Of a stretch of DNA of 64,000 nucleotides, positions 36,922-50,400 are shown piece after piece (position 1 is the stretch's first letter; the number at the start of each line of letters is the position of its first letter). Origin of the DNA: Ailanthus altissimus (taxonomy: Eukaryota; Streptophyta; Magnoliopsida; Sapindales; Simaroubaceae); contig OX327703.1 of assembly GCA_946807835.1 (NCBI GenBank), positions 69,501 through 133,500 on the forward strand, given 5' to 3'. Below the pieces are notes generated by a model. The model searched no databases. It had not been told where the DNA came from and saw only the letters and a program-made list of their open reading frames with translations. A program made the translations under genes and the position numbers.

Positions 36922-39900
36922 TCACTCGGTCACAAGTTCCCAATCTACTTTAGACATGTCAATAAACTCAGCTCCACCATCTTCAAACAAGACCTACAAC
37001 AAGGCATTTTCTTATATGTTAATTATGCTCCAGTCATTTCAAGTAGTAGCTAGGGTAAAAGAGACTCTCACCGAGTGTTTTCTCGAATACCCATCAAACC
37101 GTCTAATAATCCCATAAGATCTGTAATATTTGAGCCAAAGAAAACAAAATTCAGTAGAATCATCATAAATGAAATATATCAGTACTCGATCCTTTTTAGT
37201 CTAATCACTAGCAAATGATGCTAAAAAAAAATAAAAGAATTGAATGCCGAGGACATGAACAATCCGAAATTAGATTTATATAATGTCATTCAATATAAGT
37301 AATATACTCAACCAACTTCAAGTAACTGCATATCTTTTCTTCTGCACCCACCCGTATCCACTACCAACCAAGAATAAAAGAAAAACACAAAAAGACTCCT
37401 AATGAGTTCAAGGCACAAAAAGCAAAATGGCACATCTTGAAACAATTTTAACTAAACAATTGGAGTAAATTTAAGCAAAAAGGGTATGCTAGCAGATGCC
37501 AGAGCAGGTGAAAAAGAGAAAGAAAAGCACGTATTTGCAGTAAACAAAGCAAAGAAGAAAAAGCTTTTGATTGAAATGCCATTAATTTTTGTTAAACTAA
37601 AGATTTTCCACCATAAATCCCTAATTCCATAATAAACTACCATAACTTCCAAATTATTAACCTGAACAGCAACTGGCCTTCGGTGCAAAATTAAAAGATC
37701 AATGTATTGGTTGGAAGATATTGATACAAATATGTTTAGGAAGCGCAAGATACACTCACAACTAACACCAGTTATATTTGAAAAGGAAAAAGAAATGTTA
37801 GTTCCAAAGTTCTATATATTTTGTTCCTACAATAGTAATCAAAACAGAACTCCAAGACAAATTAACTGTGGGTAATGGAGCTAATTGTAAAATAGATGGA
37901 AATAAACATTCTGAAAATACCTCTCATTATTCGGACGAGATATTCTAATCACTTTGCCAATACAGCATTGAGGACATATATGTCGTTGACTATAAGCAGA
38001 TTGTGAACTTCCTGAAGGGCAAGTAGAATTTTGAGATATTTCAAAATGCAGCTAATACATAAACTGGAAACCAGGAAAGTTTTCTTACCTATATGCAAAC
38101 CTCCATTCTGATAAACCTAACCAAACAATAGCCAAATATCAGTCCAACACATACTACTCTATTTTTGTAACTATACAGATTGAATTTATTTTTTTATATA
38201 GGAAACAAGAACTATAAAGAAAATTTGAAAATAGAAACAATAACAAGGATCAAAGCGTCCAATAAGTCACTGAAAAGCACCTCAACATTCATTCCTTTAT
38301 GAAGTATTAGAAATAATTCCAATACAAAAAAATTTCAAAAGCATCTCAATATAATTCATAAGAAATTCCAGAAGTAATTTCTATTCACATCCTGTTTGAC
38401 CAAACAAGATATCTGAGTCTCAGTAGCACAGTCACCTATACAACTGGAATTAGAAAGCTTTTCTCTCAGATTGAGATAAGAGAATCCTCTCCATTAAGGA
38501 TCTATCTGATCACAAGTAGAAAATGGGGATGCAGGAACAGTTGTCCATCCTCTTTGTTGGCTAAGCAACGCAAGCAGAGGACATAATGAAGAAAGAACAA
38601 TCATATTCTTTCCCAGCAACATTGACCGCCACAACACCACTTTAAGGACAGCAGAAGAAGTAACAATGTACTATTAAAGAGAACAAGAAAGGATGTAAAA
38701 GTCCCTCTTGGTATGATATAATTTGATTTCATATGACCATCCATTAGCCCTCACTGTGAAATTATCAGAAAGCTAAAACAGGTATTCTAGTATAATTGCA
38801 AGTACCCACAACAATCAAAACTTGCAAACTAAATAATTATTGAAACAAGTTGAGAAAGCTTATATATTTCTTGATTATCAAACAGACAAACATACATACA
38901 TCTTTTCCAGATAATAATGCTTTCAATTTGGGAGAGGATACAGCCACGTGACAGGCTACTAACTTTAGTGCAGCATCTGATGATAGCTTAGGCTTGCCAG
39001 GTTTCGCCCCCAGCTTCCTCCTGCAGCTTATGGCTCCACAGTGGCAATCTTGATCTGCACCAAATTGAACAAACCTGCTAAATTTGTCAGATATGTGCAT
39101 ATTGGGCCAACAAGATACACATATGAAGGAAGATGAGCCAGGAGAAGTTGTCAATTTGGCAAAAATCATAACTAAAATAAAATTAAAAATATGCATGCTT
39201 ACAATAAAAAATACCAATAAAATATGCAATAAGAGTCATGCATGAGCTCATACTGGTAGTCATAGGTTAGATGTTCGCCCTTTTTTATGTCACGGGTTGC
39301 AAATATGCCTATCCTTGTCTCCCCATCAATTATCCTTGAGAAAAATAAATTGAAGCATGTAAGATTAGCAAATCAATTCAAATGACTACAAAATTAGCAA
39401 TAGAGGTCAGTGTAGAACCATTTCTGCATTTCAGTATTGGGGCAGCAACTATGGTTTATGTATCTTGACTTGTTTCCTTTGTATGTGGCATCTATTACCA
39501 TGTCCCGATTGATCTCACAAAGGTAAAAGTTTGTTTCTCCAAGGTGTTTCATTTTCCAAAGTCTTTCCTCACATGTTTTGTCATCAATAACTGCATTGTA
39601 GAAACACTAAGCAGATGCTAAAGGATTGCAAAATATGCAACTTGAGAATATGGAAAGTAACTTTATGAAGCACAAGCAATGACCAAAATATCACCTTCCC
39701 CAACGTATTCAATTACGAACTCTCCTCTTTTAATATCTTCATCTGCCACAATCCCAGCTCCACATTTCTCGGTCTACAAGCAATACCTTATTTAACTTCA
39801 TATTTTGAGTGTAGATACAAGTAACAACAACAACCACACAAGGATTGACATTGAACAGAATGCAAACATTTGGGACATGGAAGCAAGACTGGATATCTAG

Positions 39901-41776
39901 TCTTATTAGTATGTACTTGTGAAGATTGTTAAGGAAACATTTACGAACATTTAAGTTTTACTCTCAATTTCAAAATATCCAGGGGAAGAGAAGGGAGATA
40001 AAGCTTTCAGGAGCATATAGTATTATTGGCTAGAAAGTCATTCTACTCCTTTTCATGTAATATAAAAATCATGATTAAGAATGAACATGAGAAGTCGCAT
40101 TTATACCTGCACTAATTTCATCTTCTTCACAGGTCGGTGCTGGAATGGCTTGTTAAGGCATGAATGTCCACATTTGCAGCCAGAGGAGCAGCAAGAAAGT
40201 AGCATCCTGCATGGGAAAGTGACGATTGTTCATTTACTTTTCATAGATTAGAGAGCAAACATGCATACATCACCTAGTTTCTAGCAGAGAGATAGCAAAT
40301 ATATAGAACATGCTTCACCATAATTTCCAAACAAGACGTGCTGTTCGCAAACCTGCTTGAGCACCTCTCAGCCTGGCAACCAACTCCAGTAAATTAAAAT
40401 ACATCTTTTGAGAACCATTATAATATTGTAAAGACAGTAATTATAATGATTACATCATTTTCTGACTAACTAATATTTATTTTACATTAAGACCCCAATA
40501 CATCTTCAGCAGAGTTATGTTTAGACTTTATACAACAGTGAATCAGGTATCATGTTTACATCTGGAAAGAATCTGTCATATTCAATTATATCAAATAAAA
40601 AATAGTAATTTAGTAAACAAAATACCTAGAATTATATAGCAATTCATACATCTGCATATATATGGACGAGGAAAAGAAATACATTTATGTTTAATCAGCA
40701 GTGCCACAGGCAGGCATGAAATCATAACCTATCTATGATAACCCATGGAAACCCTCCCCATTACCAATCCCACATGAAACAACATAAGCAAATTTGGATT
40801 AAATGAGAAGAACAGTACTCAATAATCAGCAGAGATATGCACTTTGCTATAGAGTCAGGGCAGAAATAATTGAGCTCAGGATATAAAATCAGACATGGAA
40901 ACACTATCTCGCAGACAGGCCTGATTGCATGTAATATGTCATAAATTGGCACTAGAGCTCTTGAACCTTTCCGATCATCAATGAGTTGTGCATAAATCAA
41001 CACCTCGATAAAATTAGACAGCAAGATAGATAATAGCTAACCAACGAACTATAGTAATATAAACTAACACAAACACATTTCCCTATCAGGAAACTCCAGA
41101 CAAATATTAGCCCAAATTTAAAAGTGAAACGATCCATAAATATCTTATCAAGAGAAACTGATACAGTCCTAGATACAAAATCCATCACAGCCTCAAAAGA
41201 AATCACAGCACCAGGCAGAGAAACCATGATAAACCAAGACAATTTCATACCCGCAATGGCAGTCTCTATCGCAAATACCAGAAGACCCCGGCGATGGGTT
41301 GCAAGAGCAGAATATGCCATCATCCTCAAGCCGCCTTTTAACCTTCTTCGTGAGATATATATCTTAAATTAAAATATTAACACCAGAAAAAAAGTCAAAA
41401 ACTCATAGAGAAAGTACAACTACATAACCATAAAACAATTAAACAAACGATAATTGGAAAGCAAAATTCAAGTTCATACTTCGCTTGATGAAAATGTAAG
41501 GCATAGGCTTCGATTTAATACACCCATCGGGCAATTCGAAATCAACGGGATTCCCAATCTGCTTCAACAACTTGTTAAATGCTTGGCCTATGCGGCTACT
41601 ACTATCAGAATTCTGACACAAAACGTAAAAAAAAAAAAAAAAGGTACCCAGATGGAAAAATCATAAGAAAATGCAAAACCCATCTCAACTAAAGAATGGG
41701 AAGACATGACAATTGACAAACACTAAGCAAATAGAATTTGTCGGAGCTTAGAACTAACCTTCTTTGTAGCAGGCAT
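36922..41776 (-). CDS. SET-domain histone-lysine N-methyltransferase, ASHH3/ASHH4 type, 369 aa, 12 coding exons
   Basis: Exons: 41776-41759, 41612-41480, 41362-41251, 40206 to about 40108, 39773-39695, 39590-39419, 39334-39254, 39074-38900, 38116-38089, 38011-37921, 37120-37072, 36993-36922. Residues about 70-120 form the Cys-rich AWS domain (GIFCSCNPSPGSSG, GCKCGHSCLN). The SET domain follows with GAGIVADEDIKRGEFVIEYV, YKGNKSRYINHSCCPNTE (cofactor-binding NH at 193-194) and LTYDYQ. The post-SET motif is DCHCGAISC. A C-terminal region of about 120 residues contains a two-Cys motif (HICPQCC) and IIRRFDGYSRKH. The order AWS-SET-post-SET without other modules and the 369-aa length fit the plant Ash1-homologue subgroup ASHH3/ASHH4, a nuclear class related to H3K36 methyltransferases; substrate is inferred. 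The first coding exon is only 18 nt, and a 5' leader intron precedes it. Confidence 0.92.
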
Positions 41777-41804
41777 GGCCTCAAAATTATGTGTACTTAA
41801 CAAA

Positions 41805-42047
41805 CCTACAGTTGCCTATTGCCTACATGGTAAACAAGAAATTGAATATACAAAAGCATAAGAAAATGTTAATATAAAAAAAAATAAAAAACTTGCAATT
41901 CCAAATATTTTTTCACAAAATTCATCTCAAAATTTAGCAAAATTTAGAGCTTCTTTTAAATTAAGAAAAAAAAAGTGAAAGTAAAAGAAACAAAGTGAGT
42001 GAAGAGAAGTAGAAGTGGGATTAGTGAGAGACAAAGAGTGCTGTACC
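41805..42047 (-). other. 5' leader intron of the ASHH-type gene
   Basis: On the minus strand a good donor TAAG|GTACAG lies at 42047/42046 and an acceptor ACTGTAG|GTTTG at 41806/41805, 29 bases before the ATG. The predicted intron (42046-41806) would join the leader near 42050-42100 to the first coding exon. No ATG occurs between the acceptor and the assigned start codon. Confidence 0.6.
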
Positions 42048-42147
42048 TTAGGCAACTTCGCAGATCTCTGAATCAGTGAATTGTGCGAGTTGCGTTTAGG
42101 AGGGAAGTTTTTGAGAGTAAAAAGAAAAAAAGCAGAAGTCGATAACA

Positions 42148-44250
42148 TATCAATTAATTAATATCCAAACGCAGCGTTAAAGGTTAAGCCATATTACCTA
42201 CATCGTGGCCTTGACAAAATTGGGAAGTTTCAATTAATGGGCTGATCCAGGCCCAATATGGCCCATTAATACATTGTTAATACAACATGCCTTTTTTTAA
42301 GAAATTAATTTAAACATGTGTTAAAATTTAGGATGACAAAAAAATTTAAACTCAAATTTGAAACCGGTCTGAAAATTACGAGTTTTATTCGAATTTGAAT
42401 TCATTTTTTTTTAAATTCGGATCTAAGCTTTTGAGAAATCTAAAAATTCGGCTCTAATATTTTTTAAAGTCCTAAATTAATTTATAAAATTTTTAATTTT
42501 TAATATATATGAATCTAATAATTATTTTATAAAATAAATATGTTAAAAATTTAAATTTAATCTTAATATTTGAAAAAAAAATTTAAATTTAAACTCGGAT
42601 CCAAAAATATCTAAAAATATTTATGTAAATTTCGAATTTTGAGTTTGTTGAAACATATTCAAATTTAAATTTAGATTAAATAAAATTTAAATATGAATTC
42701 AAATTTTATCATTTTTAAATAAAAATCCAGGGGATTGAAGTAAATCCTCCAATATAAAGTGTTTAATCTCTTTTAAAACAACTTAACTCTAAATAATATT
42801 AGAATTTGAATACTATGCAAATTTTGCAAAATCATCAGCTACTTTATTAGTATTTATGGATACATATAGCACCTTACGAGAAGACAGAACCCATAGCTAA
42901 AATCTCTTTTAAAACAACCGATAAAAAAGTCAGATTGTGAATATTTTGAAAATTGGTTTAACTTCAACTACCTGAATCGAGAGGAGACTTATAGGCATTC
43001 AACCCTAAGTAGAACCTCATAAACATAGTTCCTCGCCAATATGTACTTTTTTTTTTTGTACCTATTTTACAGCTAAAAGTAATTTTATTGCAATTAGGGT
43101 AGGACTTATAAAAGATTAATTTTTTTTAAAAGAATTTAAAATTTAAAGTTTTTAAAGTAGAGATTTATGAGTTTTTTTATAAGTGTTTAATTATAATCTA
43201 CTCTTATTTTTCTAAAAGAACTTACTTTATTTTTTTAAATAATATGTTTATTTATTAAAATAATTACATAATATTTTTCAAAAATTATGATTGGCAAACT
43301 AAACTACTATTAATTTTTTTAATCTATAAATGCTCTATTAATATAAGAGTAATACTAAATATATAAACTATTTCAAATAAATTTATTCATACAAATTAAT
43401 AATTGAATGTATAATTTTATTTATTATTGTATTAATTTATTTATTTAATTAAATTAAGTCACTTCAATCTGCATAAATACTCAGTATGTGCAGTGTTTTT
43501 TGCTTGAAAAAATTAGTAACAAACAATCTTTTAAGGCCCCTTAAAAGTGAAGCCTACAACTGTCAGCATGGGCTAGACAAACTAGGTATTTACAATACTG
43601 CGATGGGCCGAGCTTGGCTCAATGGGGTCCACTAATGCATTGTTAATACAACATGTGATTTTTAATTAGCTAAAAAATGTTCAAATCATATTAAGATATT
43701 TTTGTTTTTCATTTTAGTTGATTTTGGGCTTCCATCTTTGCCTTTGCCTTGGAACAACCACAAAGCATTTCAATTTTCAAGTTGAAGTTCAAACCAATCA
43801 TTGATTCATTTTTGGTAACGCCAATCCATTATTTTTTCCTTTTAAAGTTTTTTTTTTCCATCGTTCGATACAGTTGCGTGTTTATATATATTTGCTTTTG
43901 TTCTTGATTATATGCAGTGAATTCTTGATTTGGTTGAACCTTGAAACCTCGAATATTTTTGCAAATTATTGTAATAGTTTCTGATCGTAGTTTATTTGTT
44001 ACTGATTTTATGATTCATAATTTGGGTAATTTAATATTCTGTCTTTGTTTTATATTATTTGTGTAATTCTTGCAATTCTTTAAGTTCTTTGACAATTTTA
44101 TAAGAATACACAACTATTTGAAGTCTATAACCCTTTTCTCTGTGAGCTTTTTAAAGCTCTTTTTGAACATGAACATCAAGGTGAATTGCAATAGGGAACT
44201 TTTAGCTAGTTTCTGAAAGAATCTGGTTCGAAAACTTTAACTAATTGGAA
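42148..44250. other. Shared upstream region between ASHH-type gene and ATG4
   Basis: The two genes diverge from this roughly 2-kb AT-rich interval. It contains a MITE-like palindromic element (42329-42730) and two copies of CATTGTTAATACAACATG (42272-42289 and 43638-43655) set in similar surroundings. No coding sequence seen. Confidence 0.5.
42329..42730. mobile_element. Possible MITE-like AT-rich palindromic element
   Basis: The segment opens with GGATGACAAAAAAATTTAAA and closes with a sequence whose reverse complement reads AATGATAAAATTTGAATTCA, so the ends are weakly inverted. The interior repeats CAAATTT/AAATTTG and AAATTCGGATC words. Very low complexity makes chance matching possible. 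Confidence 0.35.
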
Positions 44251-44253
44251 GAA

Positions 44254-44446
44254 ATGAGTTTTGTTGAAGTTTCACGGTATGTTTTTGGGTTCTTAGACTT
44301 TGCATTGTTTGTACTTGGTGTTCATTTTAGTTTGTTACTTCTTTGATATGTATCTTGCTGGTATGAGTTTTCTATTAGTAATCCTTTGAACTTTTTTTTT
44401 AAATTGCAGATATTTTTTTAAAAATTGGGTTGCCTTTGTGAGCTAA
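44254..44446 (+). other. Spliced upstream ORF in the ATG4 leader
   Basis: An ATG at 44254 opens a frame that runs 23 bases to a donor (CACG|GTATG at 44276/44277). It resumes after the acceptor TTGCAG (ending 44409) and stops at TAA 44444-44446, giving about 19 codons. The leader intron 44277-44409 is inferred from its splice signals. Confidence 0.5.
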
Positions 44447-44457
44447 TTTCTGGTCCC

Positions 44458-44475
44458 ATGCCGATTCATGAGTAG
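44458..44475 (+). other. Five-codon upstream ORF just before the ATG4 start
   Basis: ATG CCG ATT CAT GAG TAG ends only three bases before the ATG at 44479 and is in the same frame. Ribosomes finishing it would be almost on top of the main start codon, so it could damp or condition ATG4 translation. Confidence 0.6.
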
Positions 44476-44478
44476 GTA

Positions 44479-47400
44479 ATGAAGGGTTTTCGTGATAAGG
44501 CTGGTATTTCGAAATGTTCTTCTCAAAGTGCAATTGATACATCAAATAGATCTTTGGCATCTGTCTCTTTGGAGCCAGGATCTAGTGAGAGTAAGTTGTC
44601 CAAGGGTTCCTTGTTGTCAAACATCTTTAATTCAGCTTTCTCGGTTTTTGAAAAATATACTGAGTCATCGGCTTGTGAAAAGAAGGCAATTCATGGTAAA
44701 AGTAATGGGTGGACTGCAGCTGTGAAGAAACTAGTAACTGTTGGCTCAATGAGGAGACTACACGAGTGTGTACTAGGGCCGAGCAGGACTGGAATTTTTA
44801 ACTCAACTAGTGACATATGGCTTCTTGGTGTGTGTTATAAAATTGCAGAGGATGAGTCCACAGGTGATGCGACTAGTAACAATGGATTAGCTGCATTCAG
44901 TCAAGATTTTTCATCAAGGATTCTTATTTCATATCGTAAAGGTGTGAGTCATGCAATATTGGCCTTTTTATGGCTACATGATTGGAAAACTTTGGGATAT
45001 TATAACTAGGTTTGAGTGGTTAATCTACAGGTTTTGATGCTATTGGTGATTCAAAGTTTACAAGTGATGTAGGCTGGGGTTGCATGCTTCGAAGCAGTCA
45101 GATGCTAGTTGCTCAGGTATAGTTCTGTTTTTGTGTTTCATACTTACCACAAACATTTTCAGATGGTCATTATAATCTTATGTTACTTCTCTTGTTGTAA
45201 TTGTTTGACCGTTTTCTTTAGCCAGTGAACACTCCTTACTTTTCTGCAGGCGTTGCTTTTTCATCGATTGGGGAGATCGTGGAGAAAACCTTTGCAAAAG
45301 GTAAAGAAGCATTATTTAACGTGTTTCGCCCACTGCACTGCTTTGATATTGTTTTGAGTATGACATGAGATGAGAACTAGAATTAAATTCTCCTTGAGAA
45401 ATAGTAGGCATGAATCAAGCTTAATTGCCTACCAAGTGTGTTCATGCTGGTGCCTTTCTAATAATGCAGCCATTTGATCATGAATATATTGAGATCTTGC
45501 ACCTTTTTGGTGATTCCGAAACATCAGCTTTCTCTATTCACAATCTTCTTCAAGCTGGAAGGACTTATGGCCTTGCAGCTGGGTCATGGGTGGGCCCATA
45601 TGCCATGTGTCGCTCATGGGGATCTCTAGTCCGTTGTAAGAGAGAGGACACTGGCTCTGGATGCCAGTCACTTCCAATGGCTGTGTATGTGGTTTCCGGC
45701 GATGAAGATGGGGAACGAGGTGGAGCTCCAGTTGTATGTATCGAAGATGCTTCAAAACATTGTTTCGAGTTTTCAAAAGGTCAAGCAGACTGGACGCCAA
45801 TTCTTCTTCTTGTTCCTCTGGTTCTTGGACTTGATAAAGTAAATCCCAGGTTAGTATATTTTATGAAATTTGTCAATAATTTATTCATTGTCTGATCATC
45901 TATCCTTGAAACTCCCAAAGAGTTAATTGAGATTCACAGATTATATCTTACATCTGTTTTCAAAGCTTCAGATTTTTCCTAAAGTAAAGGCTGTAGATTG
46001 GTGAAAGTAAGAATTGCTTAAAGTTTCCTCCAAGAGGATAGTAATAAGAATTGTATTACAGGGACTGTTGACTGGAAGAATGCTAGGAATTGAGTGCACT
46101 TGTTTCTTTGGTTCAGTCTTTGAAGTAGATTTCTTAGTCCAGAATATATTTTTGCCTATGGGCATGCTTACTCTTTCTTGGACTTTGAGAGTATGGATAT
46201 GCGATTGAGTTTGTGCTTTGGATTACCATCGCTGTTTTCCTTTGCTTTCAAATTGAATGTCTTCTTTTACTTTATTTTTTTTTTCCTTTGTAATTAGGTT
46301 TAGTAGTGCTTATAAAATGTTGTTTTGCTTTTTTTTTTTTTCCCCTTTTTCTAAGAAACAAGGACATCTTTATTAATAGTAAAAGGTTTACCAAATGGGA
46401 CAAGCTATCCATTAAACCAAAAGGAAACAAAAAGAATTTACAAAGTATAATTCAACTCAATAAATGGGGAATCAAGCTTCACAAAACTTAACCTGACAAC
46501 AAAGTTCCCCTTCCTATGAGCCACCCCCGCTTCCAAAAGAAATAAAGGTCATTGCCAAAGAGCTTTTGATTGAGACAAGGTTTACTTGGTATGGATTTCT
46601 TGTATAAGGGCATATGAAAAGTCTGAACATGGTCTGATTTTTAGGCATATTGAAGCAAACTGATGCCTGCTTTCTATGGATTTTATAGTGGAAGTACTTG
46701 TTCATGTTCTGCAAGTTTTACCTATGTTGAGTCCAATCGTGAAATGATGCAGAATGTTAAATTTTAAGACATCTCAATAACACTTTTTCCTGATGCATTC
46801 TATCTTATCACATATTTTTCAACTTGCTGATATTGTGATTTAAACTTACAAATTCAATGAATCAAAATTTCCTCAATTTCTTCTACTCATAACTAAATAA
46901 TAAGTATGATATCAAATGGAATTTCTATTTGAGTTTTTTTCTACCTGTTTAGTAGCTGAAAATCCTTAATTCTTATTAGGTATATTCCATCCTTGCGGGT
47001 GACATTCACCTTCCCCCAAAGTCTTGGCATTTTGGGTGGGAAACCTGGTGCCTCAACTTATATTGTTGGCGTGCAAGAAGAAAGTGCTTTATACCTTGAT
47101 CCTCATGAACTTCAGCCGGTAAAGTTTAAATTAATTGATTACTTTGTTATTTATCAATTACAAGTTAACCATTTATGTTTCAGTCAGTTGCATCGGTGGC
47201 TATATTGTATAGGTTTGTACATCATTAAATTTATATCAAATGAGTTATAATATTCTCCTTCAGTTTTGATGAATGTACAGGAAACCAATACTATTTATCT
47301 CATATCCTCTTAGAAATCCTGATTGCTTCTGTTACAGACCACTTAAATGTCAGGACTGGATTGCCCTGTCCATGAATTTTATCATTTGCTTTTATTAAGG

Positions 47401-50400
47401 GCATTTTAACCCCAAAGGGGTTGATTCAGTGGTAAAGACCTCTTGGTTTTAAGGTCAGGGGTCCAAACCCTCTTGAGGCCACCTAACTAAGATATTTATA
47501 TATATTATGAATTTCTTGATTACTCAAGATTGTAGGGTTTGGCTGTAGTCCCAGTTTACAACTCGGTGAACTAAAAGGTTGAGGGGGGTTCTGTATATAA
47601 AAAAATAAACTAAAATAAAATAAATTCTTGAGGGCATCTTAAGGGGAAAAAGTAATCTAGTAACTTCTCAAAATCAATTTAGTAATTGGGGACGTTGAGT
47701 TCTGATGCTCACAGATGTATGATTATAATAATGCTGATGTTGGGGGAAAGTTGTGGAAAGTAAGAGAAACTTATTTCTACATGCAAAATTCTCAGCGGTT
47801 CTGGAATATGCTCAAAGGAGGCTTAATACATAAATTTGTCTAATATTAAAAGAAAACTAGTGCAAAAATAACATTCATTTTTAGATGGTTAAAGTATTGA
47901 TTTGAGGGTCACAAATTTCTACTTCCCATAATTAAGTGCATTTCACAATAATATTATTTAAATGCAAAGTGTGATTGCTGCTATCATAGGCATGAATGTC
48001 TATCATCACAGAATTTTTGTTACAAAAACCAAAACTTATTTAACACCTGAGCTGTTTTTCTGGTTGGGAAATTAACATCTAAACTTGATATTTTTACAAG
48101 CTTTTCAAATTACCAAAAGAGGACAATCAAAAGTAGAAATATTGAAAAGAAGAAACCCTTTCTTCTCTCCATGATGCTTGTTTAAAGCTCTCTTGACTAG
48201 TTTAATTCCAATTTTCAGTCCTCGGATGGTTTCCCGTGTGTCACTGCAACAAAATTTATATTGGTAGTGGTTATTTTGATGCTATTCTGCTCAATAAATC
48301 TTGATTGAACTGTATTACTCAAGTTCCTTCAACATTAGCAAATCTGTATCTACATTAAGAGAATAAAGTGATTGGAAGCAGTAAATAACTATAGGCATAT
48401 TATAACTAGAAGTAGAATTTCTTGTATAGATAGTATATCTTGTATATAAATAAGATATCCTGCATATAAGCTATATTCCTTATAGGTCATATAGACATTT
48501 TTCTTATATAGGTAATATAGACATTCCTTATATAGGTCATATTTTCTATGTAAAGTCGATTTGTAGCCTATATAAAGGTCTCGTCTTGTAATATATTTTC
48601 AAAGAGTGAGATATACAATTGCTCTATATTCATCAATTTGGTATAGAGCCTATTTTTTTTCTCTGAATTTTTTTAAAAGACTTATTCCTTGTTTTATTAA
48701 CCTTAGCCTCCCACAGTGTCTGCATCCAAACCTGCTGAAAATCATACTCCCAATTCTGACTCCCACTCTGTTCATATAACCACTATACATCTTAAAGGAG
48801 ATAATTTTCTCCACTGGTCTCAATCTGTGCTCATGTATATTCGAGGGAGAGGAAAAATTGGATACCTGACCGGTGATACAAAGGCACCAGATTCTAAAGA
48901 CAAAACTTATGCCACGTACGATGCAGAAAATTCCATGGTTATGGCTTGGCTTGTCAACTTCATGGAGGAAGACATCGCCTCCAACTATATGTGTTATCCG
49001 ACTGCCAAGGAACTCTAGGATAATATTCACCAAATGTATTCTGACCTTGGAAATGAATCCCAAGTGTACAAACTGCAACTACGCCTTGGAGAGATTTGAC
49101 AAGGGGTAGATTGTGTTACAAGGTATTTCAATATTTTGAAAAGGCTGTGGTAGGATTTGGATGCATTCAATGACTATGAGTGGAAATCTCCTGCTTCAAT
49201 CACCACACAAAGACAGTGGAAAACAATCGCATCTACAAATTTCTTGCTGGCCTAAATGTAGAATTTGATGAGGTTAGGGGAAGGATCATTGGTCGTGGTC
49301 CCCTTCCTCTCCTTGGAGAGGTGTTTGCTGAAGTCTGAAGGGAGGAAAGTCGCCGTAATGTTATGCTTGTAAAAAAAGAGGTTGTTGCACCAATTGAAAA
49401 TTCTGCTCTAGTTGTTGTTAAAGCAAATGTGCGTAGAACTTCAAATAACCAGCGTAGAACTGGGGACATGCCTTGGGTATGGTGTGATTTCTGCAACAAA
49501 CCTCGCCATACGTGTGAGACGTGCTGGAAGATTCATGGTAAACCTGCCAACTGGAAGAGCAACAAGCCTGAAAACAGATCTTCTCGTGCAAATGAGGCGA
49601 ATGCTGGTCCTTTCAGTAAAGAGCAAATAAATCAACTTCTGAAGTTGTTGAAATCCAACCAAGAGTCTAGTATTCCTAATGTTTTTTGGGCTCAAACAAG
49701 TAGCAACTCTAGTGCTCTCTCATGTCATTCTAGTCCTTCACTTTGGATCATTGATTCTGGTGGCTTTGATCACATGACTAATCTCTCACATGTTTTTCAT
49801 TCCTATTTACCTTGTTCTAGTAATAAAAAAATTAGCATTGAAGATGGAAAATTTTCATCTATTGCAAGAAAAGGTTCCATCAAAATTTCTGAAAAAATCA
49901 CCCTAAAATCTGCCCTTCATGTCCCTATTCTTACATGTAATCTCTTATCTGTGAGTCAACTCTTAAAAGATTCTATTTGTCGTGTTACTTTTTTTTATTC
50001 GCACTGTGATTTCAGGATCTGAGCACGGAGATGATGATTGGCAGTGCTAAAATGGTGGGTGGTCTTTGTTACTTTGATGACAACATCCTTCAAAATAAAC
50101 AAGCTTGAGGACTTAGTACTAGTATTAGTTCTCTCTCTATTCGTGAACAAATAATGACTTGGCATCTTAGACTAGGCCATCCTAGTTTTTCTTATTTGAA
50201 ATATCTTTTCCTACTTTATTTAAAAATGTTGATTATTCATCATTTCAATGTGAAAGTTGTTATTTATCAAAAAGCCATCGTACTACTTACAAACTAAAAC
50301 CATATTGTGCCTCAAAACCATTTTACTTGATTTATAGTGATGTTTGGAGTCTTTCAAAAATTACCACATTTTTCGAAAAAAATGGTTTGTAACTTTTATA

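Noticed and set aside
46320..46530. Possible LINE tail in ATG4 intron 4
   Set aside because: T-rich start and ATTTATTAATAG-type words are suggestive, but no endonuclease or RT coding, target duplication or second copy could be found.
49233..49695. Minus-strand frames over the ATG4-intron copia gag and protease
   Set aside because: Shadows of the plus-strand gag and protease, which carry the recognisable zinc knuckle and DSG motif.
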